64,000 nt of DNA from Trochalopteron elliotii (taxonomy: Eukaryota > Chordata > Aves > Passeriformes > Leiothrichidae). The notes beneath the pieces are model-generated. The model had not been told where the DNA came from and searched no databases. It worked only from the letters and a program-made list of their open reading frames with translations. Position 1 is the first letter of the stretch; each line of letters opens with the position of its first letter. Location of the stretch: positions 1,989,010-2,053,009 of the forward strand of contig JANPWX010000010.1 in the NCBI GenBank assembly GCA_024734555.1. The letters are read 5' to 3'. This document shows, piece after piece, positions 1 to 13,221 of the stretch. The position numbers and the translations under genes are program-made.

Positions 1-1628
1 ATTTTACTTCACTTATTCAAACTGTATTTAAGCAATTGATTTTCTACATGAAATTGAAAAAAAGGGAGTAATTTCATTTAAAACATGTAAATACATAAAA
101 GCAAAAAGCAACCAAATGTTGAAGATTTAAATGAAGCAATAATTTAATGATGATTCACATATGTAAAGGGAAGAAAGAAATCATCTTAATGAGGCAGCCT
201 TAAATAATTTAGTCTGAATGGAAAGAGATGAATTTACATTTGGAGAAAAATAACACAAACCCAAGAATATTCAACTTCAGTTACTTCTCTCATTAAAACG
301 TTCACATGACCTCACTGAAGTGGTCTTCATGGAATTAAGTAAAATTACAAGAATGTCAGGATCATTCAGAAAACGTGTCACAAGATACTGATCTGTGGCT
401 ACAGACTAGCATTATAATTGGAGAAAAGGGGTTTTTGAACCAAGTCTTCAGACTAAAAGGTTCCCACCACTTTTTCGTACCTCTACTAAGATATAGATTA
501 ACTTGGCTCCATTTAATTTACCTTCCATATTCAGTTTTTATGAATTAATGTATTGTGAAGCCCCAGAATAAGACTGCAGTTTTATCAGGTGAGTATCAGA
601 ACTACTGAAATACACAAAAATGGGGATTTTAGGATCATTGCCTAGGAAAAAAAGTTGAAAATAATAGTCCTGAAATACATAGTTTGCATACTCCATATTC
701 TGGTATTTGCTGCAGAACTGCATTCTCCCCAAAGCACTGCACATCCCTTTCAACTTCAACAGGACCTTTTAGTGAGCTGTATGTCTGCAAATGTTCTTTT
801 AAGTGTCAAACAACTATTTCCACAGGTTTGTACAGGCTCTCTGGCCCTATATGACTGTAGTAACGCCAAGTATTTCTCTGAAAAAGCAGCAAGCTACATA
901 ACACACTCACACTGAGCCCTTTCTTGAAGCCTCTGTCAATTCTGGCCTCTTAGTCTCAAATGCTACCATAATGGTCCTGCTGCATTATGCAAGAGATCAT
1001 GTGAATGAATAATTTCCAGGACTATTTAAAAAAGTGGCTAACAATTCTACTCTCTATCTTTCCAGATCGAAACTACTTCCTGCAGTTGAGTTAAAATTCT
1101 TCAAAATTGAAAAATTCTAATAAAAGAGAAAGTAGCTCATTAATCTGCTGCAAAACCAGCTCAATCCTTCGAGGTACTCAAAGAGCAACCACTTCTACAG
1201 CTACAGTTGCATCATCTTCTCTGAAAGACCTGTCAGGAATTACCAAGGAAAATGATCTCACATCCTTTGCCAAAACCAAACACGCTCTTGAGTAAACTCA
1301 CAGACAGGTTGTCCCTTCCTCTGACTGGAGTTACAGTTTCCTCAGTGCTAAATACTAACTTGTTAGCACAGACAAAACCCAAAGCAGTTTTCTCTGCAGG
1401 AGAACTTCCACTCCAGAGAATGTAATTCTGTTTCCATAACCCCGGTATTGAAACACTCTTGCAAGTTCTTAGACCATGTTAATTGCCAGGAACCTTCAGG
1501 ATGAACACTTGAGTCATTCACCCCAGCACAAAAACAGCTTCAGAATTTCTGCGGAAAAACCTTGATTAGCAGAGAGTTTGAGGGTCTGATATTAAAAAAG
1601 GAAAGCTACTTCTTACAGATTGACACTG

Positions 1629-1650
1629 ATCAGCAGGAATTCCTGCTGAT
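1629..1650. repeat. Perfect 22-bp palindrome
   Basis: Arms ATCAGCAGGAA and TTCCTGCTGAT are exact reverse complements with no spacer, centred on an EcoRI-type GAATTC. The symmetry stops at the next base on both sides. No function can be assigned. Confidence 0.9.
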
Positions 1651-3030
1651 TCAGTTCTTCTTTTGCAGTGATAAGTACTCCACTCTTTTGGACTGCTCCA
1701 TGAAGTAATAATCACAGAGCAGCGCCAGATTTCTGGAAGTCATGCCATAAGCAATTAGTTCTTACACAATTAATTTCCACAAATCTTATTCTAATAGTGA
1801 TGAGGGACACAGCAGCCTCCTCTCTTGCCTGTAACAAAACCTGAGAATAGCATAGCTTTGCCCTAATGAGACCCATGTCCATTCTGATCCAGTTTGCTGA
1901 GATCTATTTTCAAAATGCTTCCCCCCTCCATTTGTTCCATTCTAATAGCATTTACATTTCCAAATCAGAGTACTCAGAGTCACATCACAGATTTTAGTTT
2001 CTATATGTCAGGACCTAACAGCAGCCTTTAGAAAAAACAATATGAAAATGGAATCAATCTGGCTTAACAACTGCATGTTTCCTAAGTTAACTCCTGGTTT
2101 TTATGCTAAATGACTTGGCACTGACCTATAAAAGGGGCCACATCTTTCAGCATTTTTAAATAAATAATTTCATTTTTACAGTAAGAGTCTTTCAGTCAGA
2201 GAGTGCCTTCATTGTTTCTGCAGGTTTTCTCTCCCTTGAAGAGAAGAACATCCTGTACTTTAAGCCTTAGTTGAATGAGTGATGTGAGCAAAACTGATAG
2301 TACAAAACGAAGATTTTAACTTCTACGTAGGTAAATCAAATTAGTTGGGGAAATAAAGTGGGTGTTGATAACATTCACACTAATCAAAAAAAATCAACTA
2401 AAAATCAATATACAAAGTCACTTGAAATTACTTTGGCAGCTACACTTGCCTTACATCACTCAGCACCTTGCAAAGACATGTACTTTGATGCCTAATTAAA
2501 AAGATGTGATTTATCCTCTTGACTTCTAAAATGCTGTACAGCTCGTGGTCATCAACTTCCACTCCCAAAACTAACTTCACTTCTCCAGTTATATAGTTCA
2601 TAGTATGTTAAAATGTATAGTCCCATCAGTTCTGGGGGGCTCTGACAATAAAAATGTGTACCATAATTTAGAAATACTCATTAGTCCTTGTGCAGGTAGG
2701 AACTGTTTTATGTGAGGGTGCATACAGGTCTCATAATAAAACACAGCTAAAATGCAGATAGAAAAAACCTTGTTATTTTGTATTTCCAAGAGCTGTGACA
2801 CAAAACTGATTATTACTCACTGGGAGGATTTGAGCAAGTCTTTGTTTCATTGCCATCTGCTGGCACTCCAGCAAAGTACAGATTACAGCCTGCTCTCCCA
2901 TATGCAGGTCATTTATTACTCTGGATTTTGGTCTACTAACACCTATTAAAAAAAAATTTCCCTTACTGTACATTAAGATGAGAAGGTACTGGATATTAAA
3001 CATCTTGTAAGACCACAAATTATGTAGGAA

Positions 3031-3078
3031 AAGGGAAACATTAATTGCACTTAGAAGGGAAACATTAATTGCATTTAA
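3031..3078. repeat. Two-copy 24-bp tandem duplication
   Basis: Copies at 3031-3054 and 3055-3078 both begin AAGGGAAACATTAATTGCA and differ at two positions near the end. This is a small local duplication in the intron with no sign of function. Confidence 0.9.
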
Positions 3079-6000
3079 AATTTCCAAGTCACCCAAGGAG
3101 CTGCAGTTAAAGAGATTCACTTCCTGGAGAAACCTGTAAATCACATTAAATACAACCCTGTCATTTCAAAAATGTGTGGGTTTTTTGTTTGGGCTTTGTT
3201 CATTTAAGCTCAGATATAACAGAAAATGCTCCCAGCTCTTAAGCTTGGCCTGAAATCTTTGCCAGTGTACAAACCTTGCAAATTATTCTGATGCATAACT
3301 AAGATTTTAAAAACATCTCTAACTGCACTCTGGAAGAGTCTGGGATTCAGTGCAGGATGTGAGGAGCACAGGACAGCAACGAGAAAGCACAAGAGACTGA
3401 TGCAGAATGGGCCTTCTTTGATCCCCCTCCAGAAAGAGGAAAGAATTTCAGGGGATAATCAATAAGAGCATACATACATCAACCCCTGTCAGGGCTTGTA
3501 AAAGCACCTTTGCCTGGAGGAAGCAGCATATGGTGGGATTTTACCTACTTAATGCTTAGACACTATGACCAAGGTAATCTATTTACAGCTTTTTCTGCAA
3601 CTCTTTATTAAACTGCTTTCTACTCTGGCTTAATCTCTTTACACAGACAGTCATTTACTGTACTTTCACTGCATATTTAATATTCATGCTTCAGACATCT
3701 TAAAGGATTTCAAAGGTAAGTAAATAATTAAACTGCATCTCTGTGTTATACATTAAACAACTAAAGTACACATTAAATGGCTTCTTCCAGTCTACTGTGC
3801 CAGGAAGGGAACACAAAGCACTATTTCTGAATGGCAGACTCATACCTATTTAAAACAAAACAGAACTAACCCAAAAAGCACATTTTTAAAGGACATTTTT
3901 AAAAACCCAACAAATCCTAAGGCAAAAAAGCAAATCCTACTGCAGTAATTTACTTGTATGCAAAAGAACCATTTTCCACTCAAATTTTACCTTTCTTTCA
4001 ACTTTCACAGCTTTGGATTTTGTGTTTCAACCATCTGAATAGTATTTTATTGGTTATCAACTTGTGATGTCCTTCTCTCTTAAATTCTTAACTCTTCCCC
4101 AGAAACAGAACACCCACTCATATTTCTAGAGGGTTCATTCTTGTCAAGAGCTGTCCAACACACTCAACAAGATTTAATATTAGCTGTACAAAAGCACCCT
4201 TATCAAATACCCACATTTCCAGCAACTTTTCAGAATTTTTAGTAGCAATCAGGTCTCTGTGCCTCTAAACAAACACGGAACTTGTTTCAGTCTTCTCAAC
4301 AAAAGAGCACCCACCAGTCCTCTCCCAGTTTAATACAGCCTTTTGATACTGATGGCACTTTAAACAACCTGCCTGCAGGACAGTGACATTCAGTAGGGAA
4401 AAAGATACAGGTCCCTGTCATTCTTCTGTTTTCCAGGCTTGAACTGACATGAGATAATGACAGAAATTATTTTCTTCACAAATAGCACAGAAAGACAGAC
4501 TGACAGCACATCCCAAACTTCTTATCCTTCCCTCTCATCATTTCTAATGAGAATGGTCTCAATTCCTTTACTGAGGGAAAATACCAGGGAGATTCCTCCA
4601 GCATGCCCACTTGGATATGCTTCTCTAGAAAGATGCTGGGGAAAGCAACCCTTCAGAAGGAGCTTTATTCCAGTGACAAAATAACAGCAACCCATGTTCC
4701 CTTGAAACTGACCCAACTGCACAGAAATCCTCTGATAAAACAAGCAGAGAAAGCTGACACCACCGATTATTGAACTCCTTCAACTCACTCTAAATTAGCT
4801 TCTGCAGGTTTTCACCCAAACAAGACACACTCATACACTCAGTTTCAGGTGTATATTCTTGCTATAGGAACAAATGAACATATTCCCCTCAATATGTTAC
4901 AGTGATAACTGAATTACAAGAATATGATCTACAATCAAGAGTGGCTGAATGTTCTAACAGCAATACAAAGCATTATTCATCACTATTTTGGCTAAAGAAG
5001 TGAAGCAAAAGTTAAAATAAAGAAGAAAAGTAGTAAAATACGTATTTTTATTAGTACTCACTATAATAAACCATGGACAAACACAGCTGGTCCTTAGCTT
5101 AGGAAGCATAAAACTTCCAAAGACTGCTATACAAAACAGCAGCAATATTTTTACTTTGAGCTTTCCAAAGCAAAATAAAGATGTGCAGTAACAAAAAATG
5201 AAAAATCAGCTGTCTATTCCTACCAAGAACAAAGGACAAAGAAAACCAAAAAGCAGGACCTGTCTAACTCTCAAATGCATGTATTGTACCAAAGGAACAA
5301 CTATATTGATCAGGACTCACTGCTGACTGAAAGAAGCTTGTACAACATGTACTGCTCGTGCAATTTCTTTTTAAAAGATACTGCTAATCAGTTTTGCAGT
5401 TCATGCTGGAGATGAGTTCATGTTGTAAAAAGCATGAACTTTCTTCATGAAAGACCAGAACAAAACCTTAAAACTAGGAATGAAGCAATTTCAAGTTGGG
5501 TTAGTTAAAACTGACAAATAAAGATAATCCATTCTCAAAGCAGTCTGGCAGTAACTTTATTCTTGTCTTCTCAGTGACATCATTATGCTTACTAATATTT
5601 TAGTGATCCCTACCAAGTAGGCAATTATGGTAACATTAATTTATTCCTTGTTCCACCACACAACTTTACACTGACATAACTGGTATAACCACAATTTACT
5701 GCTTCTGCTTTTAAGTGTCCTTGTGTCAGCAGCCAAAACCACAGCCAGAGCCTTACTCTCCACACAGCTCTGTTGGGTCAATACATTCCTGTCTCATCTC
5801 TTCTTGGCTTTCTTGCTCTTTTTATTTAATCAGGACTGTGATTCCTATGGCACTTGATGAGGGTTTTTTTCAACTGGTATTTCCTACACCTCAAAACCAC
5901 TTTTATTATTTTCCAGTTTAGATGAATTTGCTAATGAGCATCCTTAGAAATGGTAAGCACTTCCAAATGAACAAGCAGAGAAACAATTTTCTATTTTTTT

Positions 6001-8996
6001 GTATTAGAATAATACAAGTTTCTTATTGCTTGTGGTTGGTTTTTTAATTTTTTTTTAATATTTGTGTATTTTTCCCCTCCATGATTTTTGGTCCACGTTG
6101 ACAAAAGAAATTAGAAAGACAAAGTGAATTCTTATGTACTCTCCAAAACCTGGCAGCTTGGAAAGGAGGTGAGACCATAACTACTGTCACTACAAGAGAC
6201 AGGCAAGCTGAATTCAACTGGTACTTGTGACATTCCTCCATCACTCCATCAGCCCACACACCCAGAGGTACCACATCAAGGCAACCAACAAGGAAATATC
6301 TCTGCACTGCAGAGTTCAAACTCTTCCAGGACTGGAGTGCTGCAACAGAGCATTCTTGGAAGTGAGAACATAGATGTAGGCAGAAAAAGAAAACCAGGCA
6401 AATCAGGAAGGAATTCAAGGGGTAAAGGACAAAAATCCAAAAAAAATCAAGCTTTACTTTCCACAGGCTGCACCATTTAAGTGAGGACTGCACTGAGTTT
6501 GCTCCTGCTGTTCACTGGGATGATGCTGTGGTTGGCAGCAAGATGCCTCTGCTCAGGGAAGAAAAACCAATGTGATAAATGCACCTGACATTTAATGGCT
6601 CCCAGAGTGTGCTCATTCCTAGGGAGCAAAAAGCTGATGCAGCACATGCCCAAGGCATTATCTCTTGCACAGTAAGAGCTCTAGTCTTATCTGAATAGTT
6701 TACATAATTATAAAATATGATTCCATTATTACAATATTCTTAACTAAACCTTAATCTTTAGTCCTGCAAAAATTTCGTGTCATGTAATTTTTCCTCTGAC
6801 ATATTGACAGACAGAAATTACCTTACAGAAAACGATAAAACAGTAATGCTGGCAGTAAAAAAATTCTTAAAATACTTCATATTTTAAGCTATAGTAAAAT
6901 ACAAAGATTTCATAAATAAATGTGGTTGCATGCCTGTTATAGTGTCACATTTTAATAACACAATTACCTGCAAAAGCAAACTGAAGTAAATCAGAAAGTC
7001 ATATTACAATTTCTAATTGATTTCCATTGTATTTCTATCTTGTGGATCAACTACCTGCAGCATCCAACTACTACATGATTTTATTTAAGCCAATCTTGGT
7101 TTTGGTTACTTAGAACACAGACCAATCTACCAGACAACTACTCTCTGTAAAAACACTGACTTTTTATGTTTTAGTTTTACATTAATAGGCAATTTAAGAA
7201 AAATATCACTGTATGCCACACCAGTCCTGTGAGACACAGGATGAATTAAATCACACTGTAATCAAATACATTTATGCTGATTTTCTAAAATTATCAACTT
7301 CTCTTTTTCTTCACTAAAATTGTATATTCTTCATCAATTCTTTTATATTGGTGAGATATTCTTTACTTTAAATGCCAGTGCAGCTGTTACAATTTGAAAT
7401 ACTATCAAGTAATAAAGATACATGAAGATACCTATCCACTGAACAAGGTCCTGACTCTTAGAATTAAATGCCTGTAGGAAACTGCTTGTGCATAAGGCTT
7501 CTATTTCAGTGATCTTGCCCCCAGGTATAAATGGTCCCTCTAAAGCCAACTGCAGTTTATTACAGAGTCCTAGAAATGCACCCTGTAATGCATTATATGC
7601 ATGTGAAGCCTCAATTCCCCAATCACATTTTCATTTAGAGGCCAGGACTAAGAGTCAATCGAGGATTGTCCCTTCGTGCAAACTAATACCTGCCAAACAC
7701 TGCAAATCTCCAAAGGAAATAGAGAGGAAGAAGAAGAGAAAAACCACCAAAACCAAAAAAGGGCACTAAATGAAACACTGGGCAAAGGCAAAAAGTACTC
7801 AGAGTAAAATGCTGCACCAGAGAGAAAATTAAAGTAAGCTGCTGCAGTATGAGATAGAATTACAGTATAAAAAGACACAGCAAAGAAATATGAGAAATGC
7901 CTGAGGAAAGATATATGCAAAATACTAGGCACAGAAGATAAAATTCAGCAGTGCAGAAAGTTTTAAATCAAGAAGTTCAGTCTTGATGAAAGTATCTCAG
8001 GAGAAAATGCAAATGTTTCTGAGCTAGAACACAGAAGCAAAATTCTCAAATATACACCAAACCATACTTTTCTGAGAGCAGTTACAATACACAAAAATTC
8101 CAATTATGTGTGTAGCAACAGAAAACATTAACACCACTTCACAGCTATAAAACCCCCAGATCAGTCTGTTATTATCTACAAAAATGTCAATGTTGTGATA
8201 AAAGTTTTGCTTAGAGATCTCATCTCCATCTTTGTAGGACAGATCTATTTTAATAAAGAACATTCATCATTTCAGCCTTCTTTCTGAATAATAATATTCC
8301 TTGATCTGTGATAGTAGTTTTTTCTATTGTATCATCCAGTTTTCCCAGAAATAGTAATATATCAATATTGTTTAAACATGTTAAGATTCAAAAAGCAATA
8401 AAATTCAAATAGAAATACGCCAATTTACATTTAGGGTTTTTTTTCTTATAGAAAGTTTTATCAACAGCTCTTAAAGGTTTTGGTATATTCATATTTTATC
8501 AATGTCACAATAATTTCTTGTAGACTAAAAATCAACTGTATGAGTGTGTATGTCACCAAGCTATGCAATGTAACAGGAAATAATATAAGTTTACAGCCAT
8601 ATAAAATTGCTTCTATGACACAGAGGTATGTAATTTTTTTCTGCTGTGGAACAATCCAAAGAATTATACTAATGCCTTCTTGGAGAAATTTCCCTCCTCA
8701 ACCTAGCCAAGATGCTAATGTGTCTCTGAACTGGCTTTTAAAAGAGAACAGAACCATAAACCAAAGAAAAAAATCACCTATAATAATCCCAAACTGATGA
8801 AGGACAGAAAAACAAAACTGTACCATTAGAAGAAGTGATATGCAGAACACTTGGCTTTGCCAGAACTACCACAAGCAAAGTGAATATTCTTTACCTCCTG
8901 CTAAACCTACATTAACATCATGGGAACCCTGGAATTCTTTGCATGTGACCAATCAGGGAATACATTTCAGATAAACTGGCAGTGTTTTGGTTTTCC

Positions 8997-9019
8997 TTTT
9001 TTTTTTTTTTTTTTTTTTT
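8997..9019 (+). repeat. Poly-T run of 23 bases
   Basis: An uninterrupted T homopolymer. It could be an A-tail of a minus-strand retrosequence or simple slippage; I recognise no retrogene body beside it. Confidence 0.9.
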
Positions 9020-9679
9020 AGTTTAACACTTCAGAAAGTAAGCACCAAATGAGATTTAATAAGGGTGTAATTAAGACACTACTCAAAAACTGTTACACAT
9101 GAATTAAGAGTATCCTCTAATGAACTTTGCTATTTTTACAATTGGATACAGGATAGAGTGCACTGCACTTGATTTACTCTTGAAGTATGAAATTCTGGAT
9201 AAATGACTGCACTCATGTCAAAATATTGACTTAAGTTCTTTACAAGGATCCTGCTTGATTCTATCCAATTGATTCTACCATGCAGAATCAATATACCAGA
9301 CCTATTTTCTTATAAATGTAAACAACAAAAAAGGATGGCCTGTAATTTTCCAGTTCTATCAAGAGCTTTTTAAATGAAGGAAGGATATGGCTATCAAACC
9401 CTCTCCTCCCAAGTAGTATGCTTCCCTTTGGGAAAGTAGAAATGTAAGACATAATAAAAACAATAAGCACTCCTTTTGGAATTCTGCATTCAGACAACGA
9501 GTTAGTAGCAAGCCACTGTGTCCTACTTGCAAGTTCAAAAGCTCCCCAACAAGGTCTCACAAACAGGCTGCCAATCTGAACAACACACATTTCTTCAGAA
9601 CTGTGTATGTTCAAAAGCTGACACTAGGGCACACACCTGAAATTTCCATGGACAATTTAGATCTGTGTTTAAGAATAGA

Positions 9680-9710
9680 AAAAAATACTGTTATTTTTAC
9701 AGTATTTTTT
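9680..9710. repeat. Perfect 12-bp hairpin with 7-base loop
   Basis: Left arm AAAAAATACTGT (9680-9691), loop TATTTTT, right arm ACAGTATTTTTT (9699-9710). The stem is perfect but mostly A/T, so it is too short and weak for a microRNA precursor. Confidence 0.85.
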
Positions 9711-10430
9711 CCTAATAAATAGAACCCCCCTACATCACACTACATTACTAACAAATCTGTGTACAAACATCAGATGAAGTCATATTACATACAGACCCAA
9801 AGTCATCCTAAGAGAGTCAAAAGACAACAGTCCATTTTCCCCATTTGTAATTTTCTATCTACTGGGAAAGAAAGAAATTATGAATTTGATGGATGAAGCT
9901 GCAAATATTTGATCATTATTTTGAAATCACAGTTTGTCTAACCCATGCTTGAATTAAAAATTTTCTGATTAAAATGATTCATTCATGTCCAATACTGAAC
10001 AAAATTTCACTGTATAAACAATGCAACTCTAATATCAAAAATCCAGTCATTCTGGATTAAACTATCATCTGTGCCTTGTGCCCCACATTCACAGTAACTG
10101 TGCTGTGAACATTTACACTGAACTACCACCAGTGCTTCAACCCTTCATAAGAAGCAAACTGAAATTTGCACTTGGCCTTTCAGAACTCACAACAAAATAG
10201 AGAACACCTACTAAACAGCAAAACACAGGAGTCAAAACAGCTTTACAAACACTGAAATAAAAAACTGTGTCCTGATTGACAAAGTTTCTCCATGTAAACT
10301 TTCTTCAGTGAATCGCCCTTTTGTTTTAAAAATCTCTTGCACATTTACCACAAGGTATAGTGACCATGGTTCTACTTACAGACATTCAGATGATAAACAT
10401 AAAACCAACTCAGAGCATAGAAGTAGCAGA

Positions 10431-10453
10431 ACAATAATAACAACAATAATAAT
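10431..10453 (+). repeat. AAT/AAC microsatellite
   Basis: A short imperfect trinucleotide run of AAT units with AAC interruptions in the ZZZ3 intron. Confidence 0.8.
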
Positions 10454-11044
10454 CACCGTCATCATCCTATATTTACATGTAATTCATATAAACAGCAATG
10501 TTGACATAATTTACTTTGGAGAAAGTTGCTGCATTTGATCAACTCATCTGCCTGAACACAGTAATGCTGAATTCTTTCCCATGACACTCTGAAAAAGGTA
10601 TCTAACTTTTATGTACAGCAGAATGATAACTGTGTACACTGTATCTGCAGTGTCCATTGGATACGCTGGTAAATGACTGAAATCTAATTAAAGGTTATAA
10701 TTCCTTTGATTTTCCTTCCAGCTAGTTTTTAAGGGAAAATAAATAACAGATGCATTTTTAAAGAAACAAAAATCCGAGGAAGAAACTCAGAAAACCCAAA
10801 TTCTGGCTCAAGAATCCTGATTGCTAGAAATGTATAAACCACATTGCTGTACCATACTGCATATTAAATAGAGTTTAATTTTGTTTGAGGTAGAAACAAG
10901 AAAAATGAAGATCGAAGAGTATGAAAATTATAAAGCACTTAAATTTTTATGGAACTATGTTAAATACTTAATAATTTTTGTAATAATAATATATTTTTGG
11001 TAAGAAACAAAAGCAGAATTCATGGTTACCATAGTTACACATAC

Positions 11045-12606
11045 TCTTTGTTGTGTTTCAATGCCACATGATCTGATTCAAAGTAATACACATCAGGCTC
11101 TTCCTCATCCTCCTCTGCAGTGTGGATGTTGGCACTCTCTTTGGCAGGTGGTACATATCCAGCAACAAGCCTAGACTCAGAAAGTGGCTTTCTTAGTCCA
11201 TCACTCCCATGATCCCCTGTATTACTATTTTTCTCTTTTTCATTCTGTTTGATTTCTTCAGACTTTTTGGGAGATCCACTGATATTATTAATACCTATAG
11301 GTACATTCTTTTCAGTAGGACTAAGATTATTTTCCTCAACCTGTCCGTTTTCTCTACAAGGAGAGCTATTTTTAGTAGGGCTACTTCTGGCAGGGGCAGC
11401 CCTTCGTGGTGAAGTTCTCAACGTGTATCTGTGTTCTTGAAGTTCCAACATATTTGTCATCTGAGCTGAAACACAGTTCAGCACCGAAGAATGTGGTTCA
11501 GGTTCACCTGAGATTGATGCACTGTCATGGTGAGTGTTCAGGTTGCTATTGGTGTTTTCAGCACACTGTTCCTTAGAGGCACTGCTATCTCCTACAACAT
11601 CCACCTCCTCCTCCGAATCCCTTAACAAAGATGACTGGATTTCAGAAAAGGACCCTGTAGCTGGCTCAAATGCCTGATTAGCATGCTCCTCAGGCAAGCA
11701 GTCGTTTATTGTTTTGTGGTCCTCTAACTTTACCTGTTCTTGAGAGTTTGTGCAAGGCACATAATGGTCTACAACACTGTCCTCTTTGCTGCTATTAAGC
11801 AACAACGAAGAATGGGCTAATGAGTTTCCATTTTCTGCTACTGTTTTGTCCTTGGGTGTTCGGGAACCAGCACTGTTTTGCTTAGCGTTCCCATCAAGCT
11901 GACAGTCATCACAGTTAAGAGAATTTGAGTCTCTCTCACCAACTCCATTGACAGTCTGATAACCTGCAACCTCTTCAACTACTGCAGAATTATTAAACCC
12001 TTCTGCACAGACATTCACCTTTTTAACTTCCCTTTTCTCACAATCATCCAATATAAGACATCGACAAGCTCGCTTAGTCCCCGTGGAGGCGGCATCATTG
12101 TCCGACACTAAGCTCTTATGCTCCAATGGCTCCTTCTCTGCCTTAGTGGGCAACTCTTCCTCAGAGCTGTTGGGTGCCTCTGAACGTAGACAGCGTTTAA
12201 TTCTTTTCAAAACTGGTGAAACGGGTTCTGCTTGTTTTTTTTCACTATTTTCCACAGTTTGCTTATCACCATTATCTTTCTCTGAAGTGGACAGTCCTCT
12301 CTTTCTAGGGCTCACCCACGACTCCCGAGCACTCTGCTGCTTCAAGTCAGTAGTTCTGCCACCGTTGCTGCCCTTCTGAGTTTGCACAGACTCTGGCCTC
12401 TTCTTTGGTGACCTGGATCGGATCTGAGGATGGGATGAGACCTCCTCTGGATGAGCAATACTCCGGTTCCTCAATGTTCTACCACAAAAATTTTCATCCA
12501 AACCATTTAAACCCACTGTAGATCTTGTAACACGAGTAGATCGAGAAGCAGCCATACTATGGCAAGTCCCTATAGTATGTTCATCATGATCCACTCACTG
12601 GGAAAC
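11045..12606 (-). CDS. ZZZ3: ZZZ3 large N-terminal coding exon (partial gene)
   Basis: ZZZ3 (ZZ-type zinc finger-containing protein 3) is a nuclear subunit of the ATAC histone acetyltransferase complex; in the family the C-terminal ZZ domain reads the histone H3 tail and a SANT/Myb domain precedes it. Only the N-terminal half is here: 503 codons plus two bases, against about 900 residues for the family. The start ATG is at 12555-12553 (A at -3, G at +4); the protein begins [18 protein letters not shown], as in mammals. Visible features: basic patches near residues 46-53 (RSRSPKKR) and 115-124 ([10 protein letters not shown]), likely nuclear localisation signals; many SP sites; the conserved block [17 protein letters not shown]; a VKLE sumoylation-type motif; and an acidic C-terminal part ending near [14 protein letters not shown]. 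The exon opens after a pyrimidine-rich acceptor (AG at 12608-12607) and most likely ends at 11045 before donor GTATGT; a weaker donor lies 4 bases downstream. No frameshift or internal stop. SANT and ZZ exons lie outside the window. Confidence 0.97.
12556..12606 (-). other. ZZZ3: ZZZ3 5' UTR portion of the start-codon exon, with a 5-codon uORF
   Basis: These 51 bases lie between the splice acceptor and the ZZZ3 start ATG. They contain a short upstream ORF at 12570-12587 (ATG ATG AAC ATA CTA TAG, peptide MMNIL) that ends 14 bases before the main ATG. The main reading frame is open back to a GTG at 12594, but that is not a normal eukaryotic start, and the known family start is the ATG at 12555. 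At least one further upstream non-coding exon must exist. Confidence 0.8.
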
Positions 12607-13221
12607 CTGCAAAAAAATGTAAACAAAACAGTCAGAAAATATATTTAAAAAACACCTGGAGACACAGCAAATCTGAAGAATGTATTGTCACAAACCAATG
12701 TAAAACTGAATAAGCCCATTCAACATATTCATACTGCTTCTTTCAGTGGTATTTCTTTAGTGCATTCAATTTTTCCATCTCAGCTACAAAGTAGCTGACT
12801 TGGTATTTGTGGTTGTTCTGGTTTTAGTACTTGTGCAAGTGTTGCTCATATTTATGCCTTATGTAAGGCTGGAATGTCCCAGTTAGGCTCTAGTTACTAA
12901 AACACACTATTTTTATGTATTGTAAATATGTTATAATGTATTGGTATTATTATTTAAATTTGTCTGTTCAACTAAAAGGGTATGAGACTGCATTCTTAAT
13001 ATCCCACAGTTTCCAGTTACATGGTTTCACAGACTAAGAAGTAAACCATTAAAACTGCATTTGCTCACTCAGTTGTTGCTTAAAGAAAAAACAAATCTCT
13101 CATAAATAACAAAACAGAACTGCAATTCTAATTTAGCAGGAAATTAAAAAAAAAAAAAAGCACACCACTAAAAAATACTTACAGTTACTATTAGTAAAAA
13201 ATGAAATAAAACAAAATTTCT

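Larger units (their letters stand above)
1..11044 (-). other. ZZZ3: ZZZ3 intron downstream of the large exon (partial)
   Basis: On the minus strand this is intron sequence starting with donor GTATGT at 11044-11039. I looked for the next ZZZ3 coding exon (family sequence beginning QRLLQTIAVLEAQRSQ) on the minus strand and did not find it, so the intron continues beyond the left edge. The region is AT-rich with no recognisable gene. It holds a 22-bp palindrome (1629-1650), a 24-bp tandem duplication (3031-3078), a poly-T run (8997-9019), a hairpin (9680-9710) and an AAT-type microsatellite (10431-10453). The open frames in it look like chance. Confidence 0.85.

Noticed and set aside
2773..3144. 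123-codon minus-strand frame
   Set aside because: No family resemblance, overlaps a simple tandem duplication and lies in intron sequence; consistent with chance.
6044..6493. 149-codon minus-strand open frame
   Set aside because: It starts at GTG rather than ATG, sits inside a ZZZ3 intron, has no recognisable domain and is rich in Phe/Leu/Cys as expected from T-rich intron sequence. No splice context supports it.
11209..11440. Two short plus-strand frames opposite the ZZZ3 exon
   Set aside because: Antisense shadows of the same exon with no independent support.
12083..12379. 98-codon plus-strand frame opposite the ZZZ3 exon
   Set aside because: It is the antisense shadow of the ZZZ3 coding exon; composition reflects the serine- and glutamate-rich codons on the other strand.
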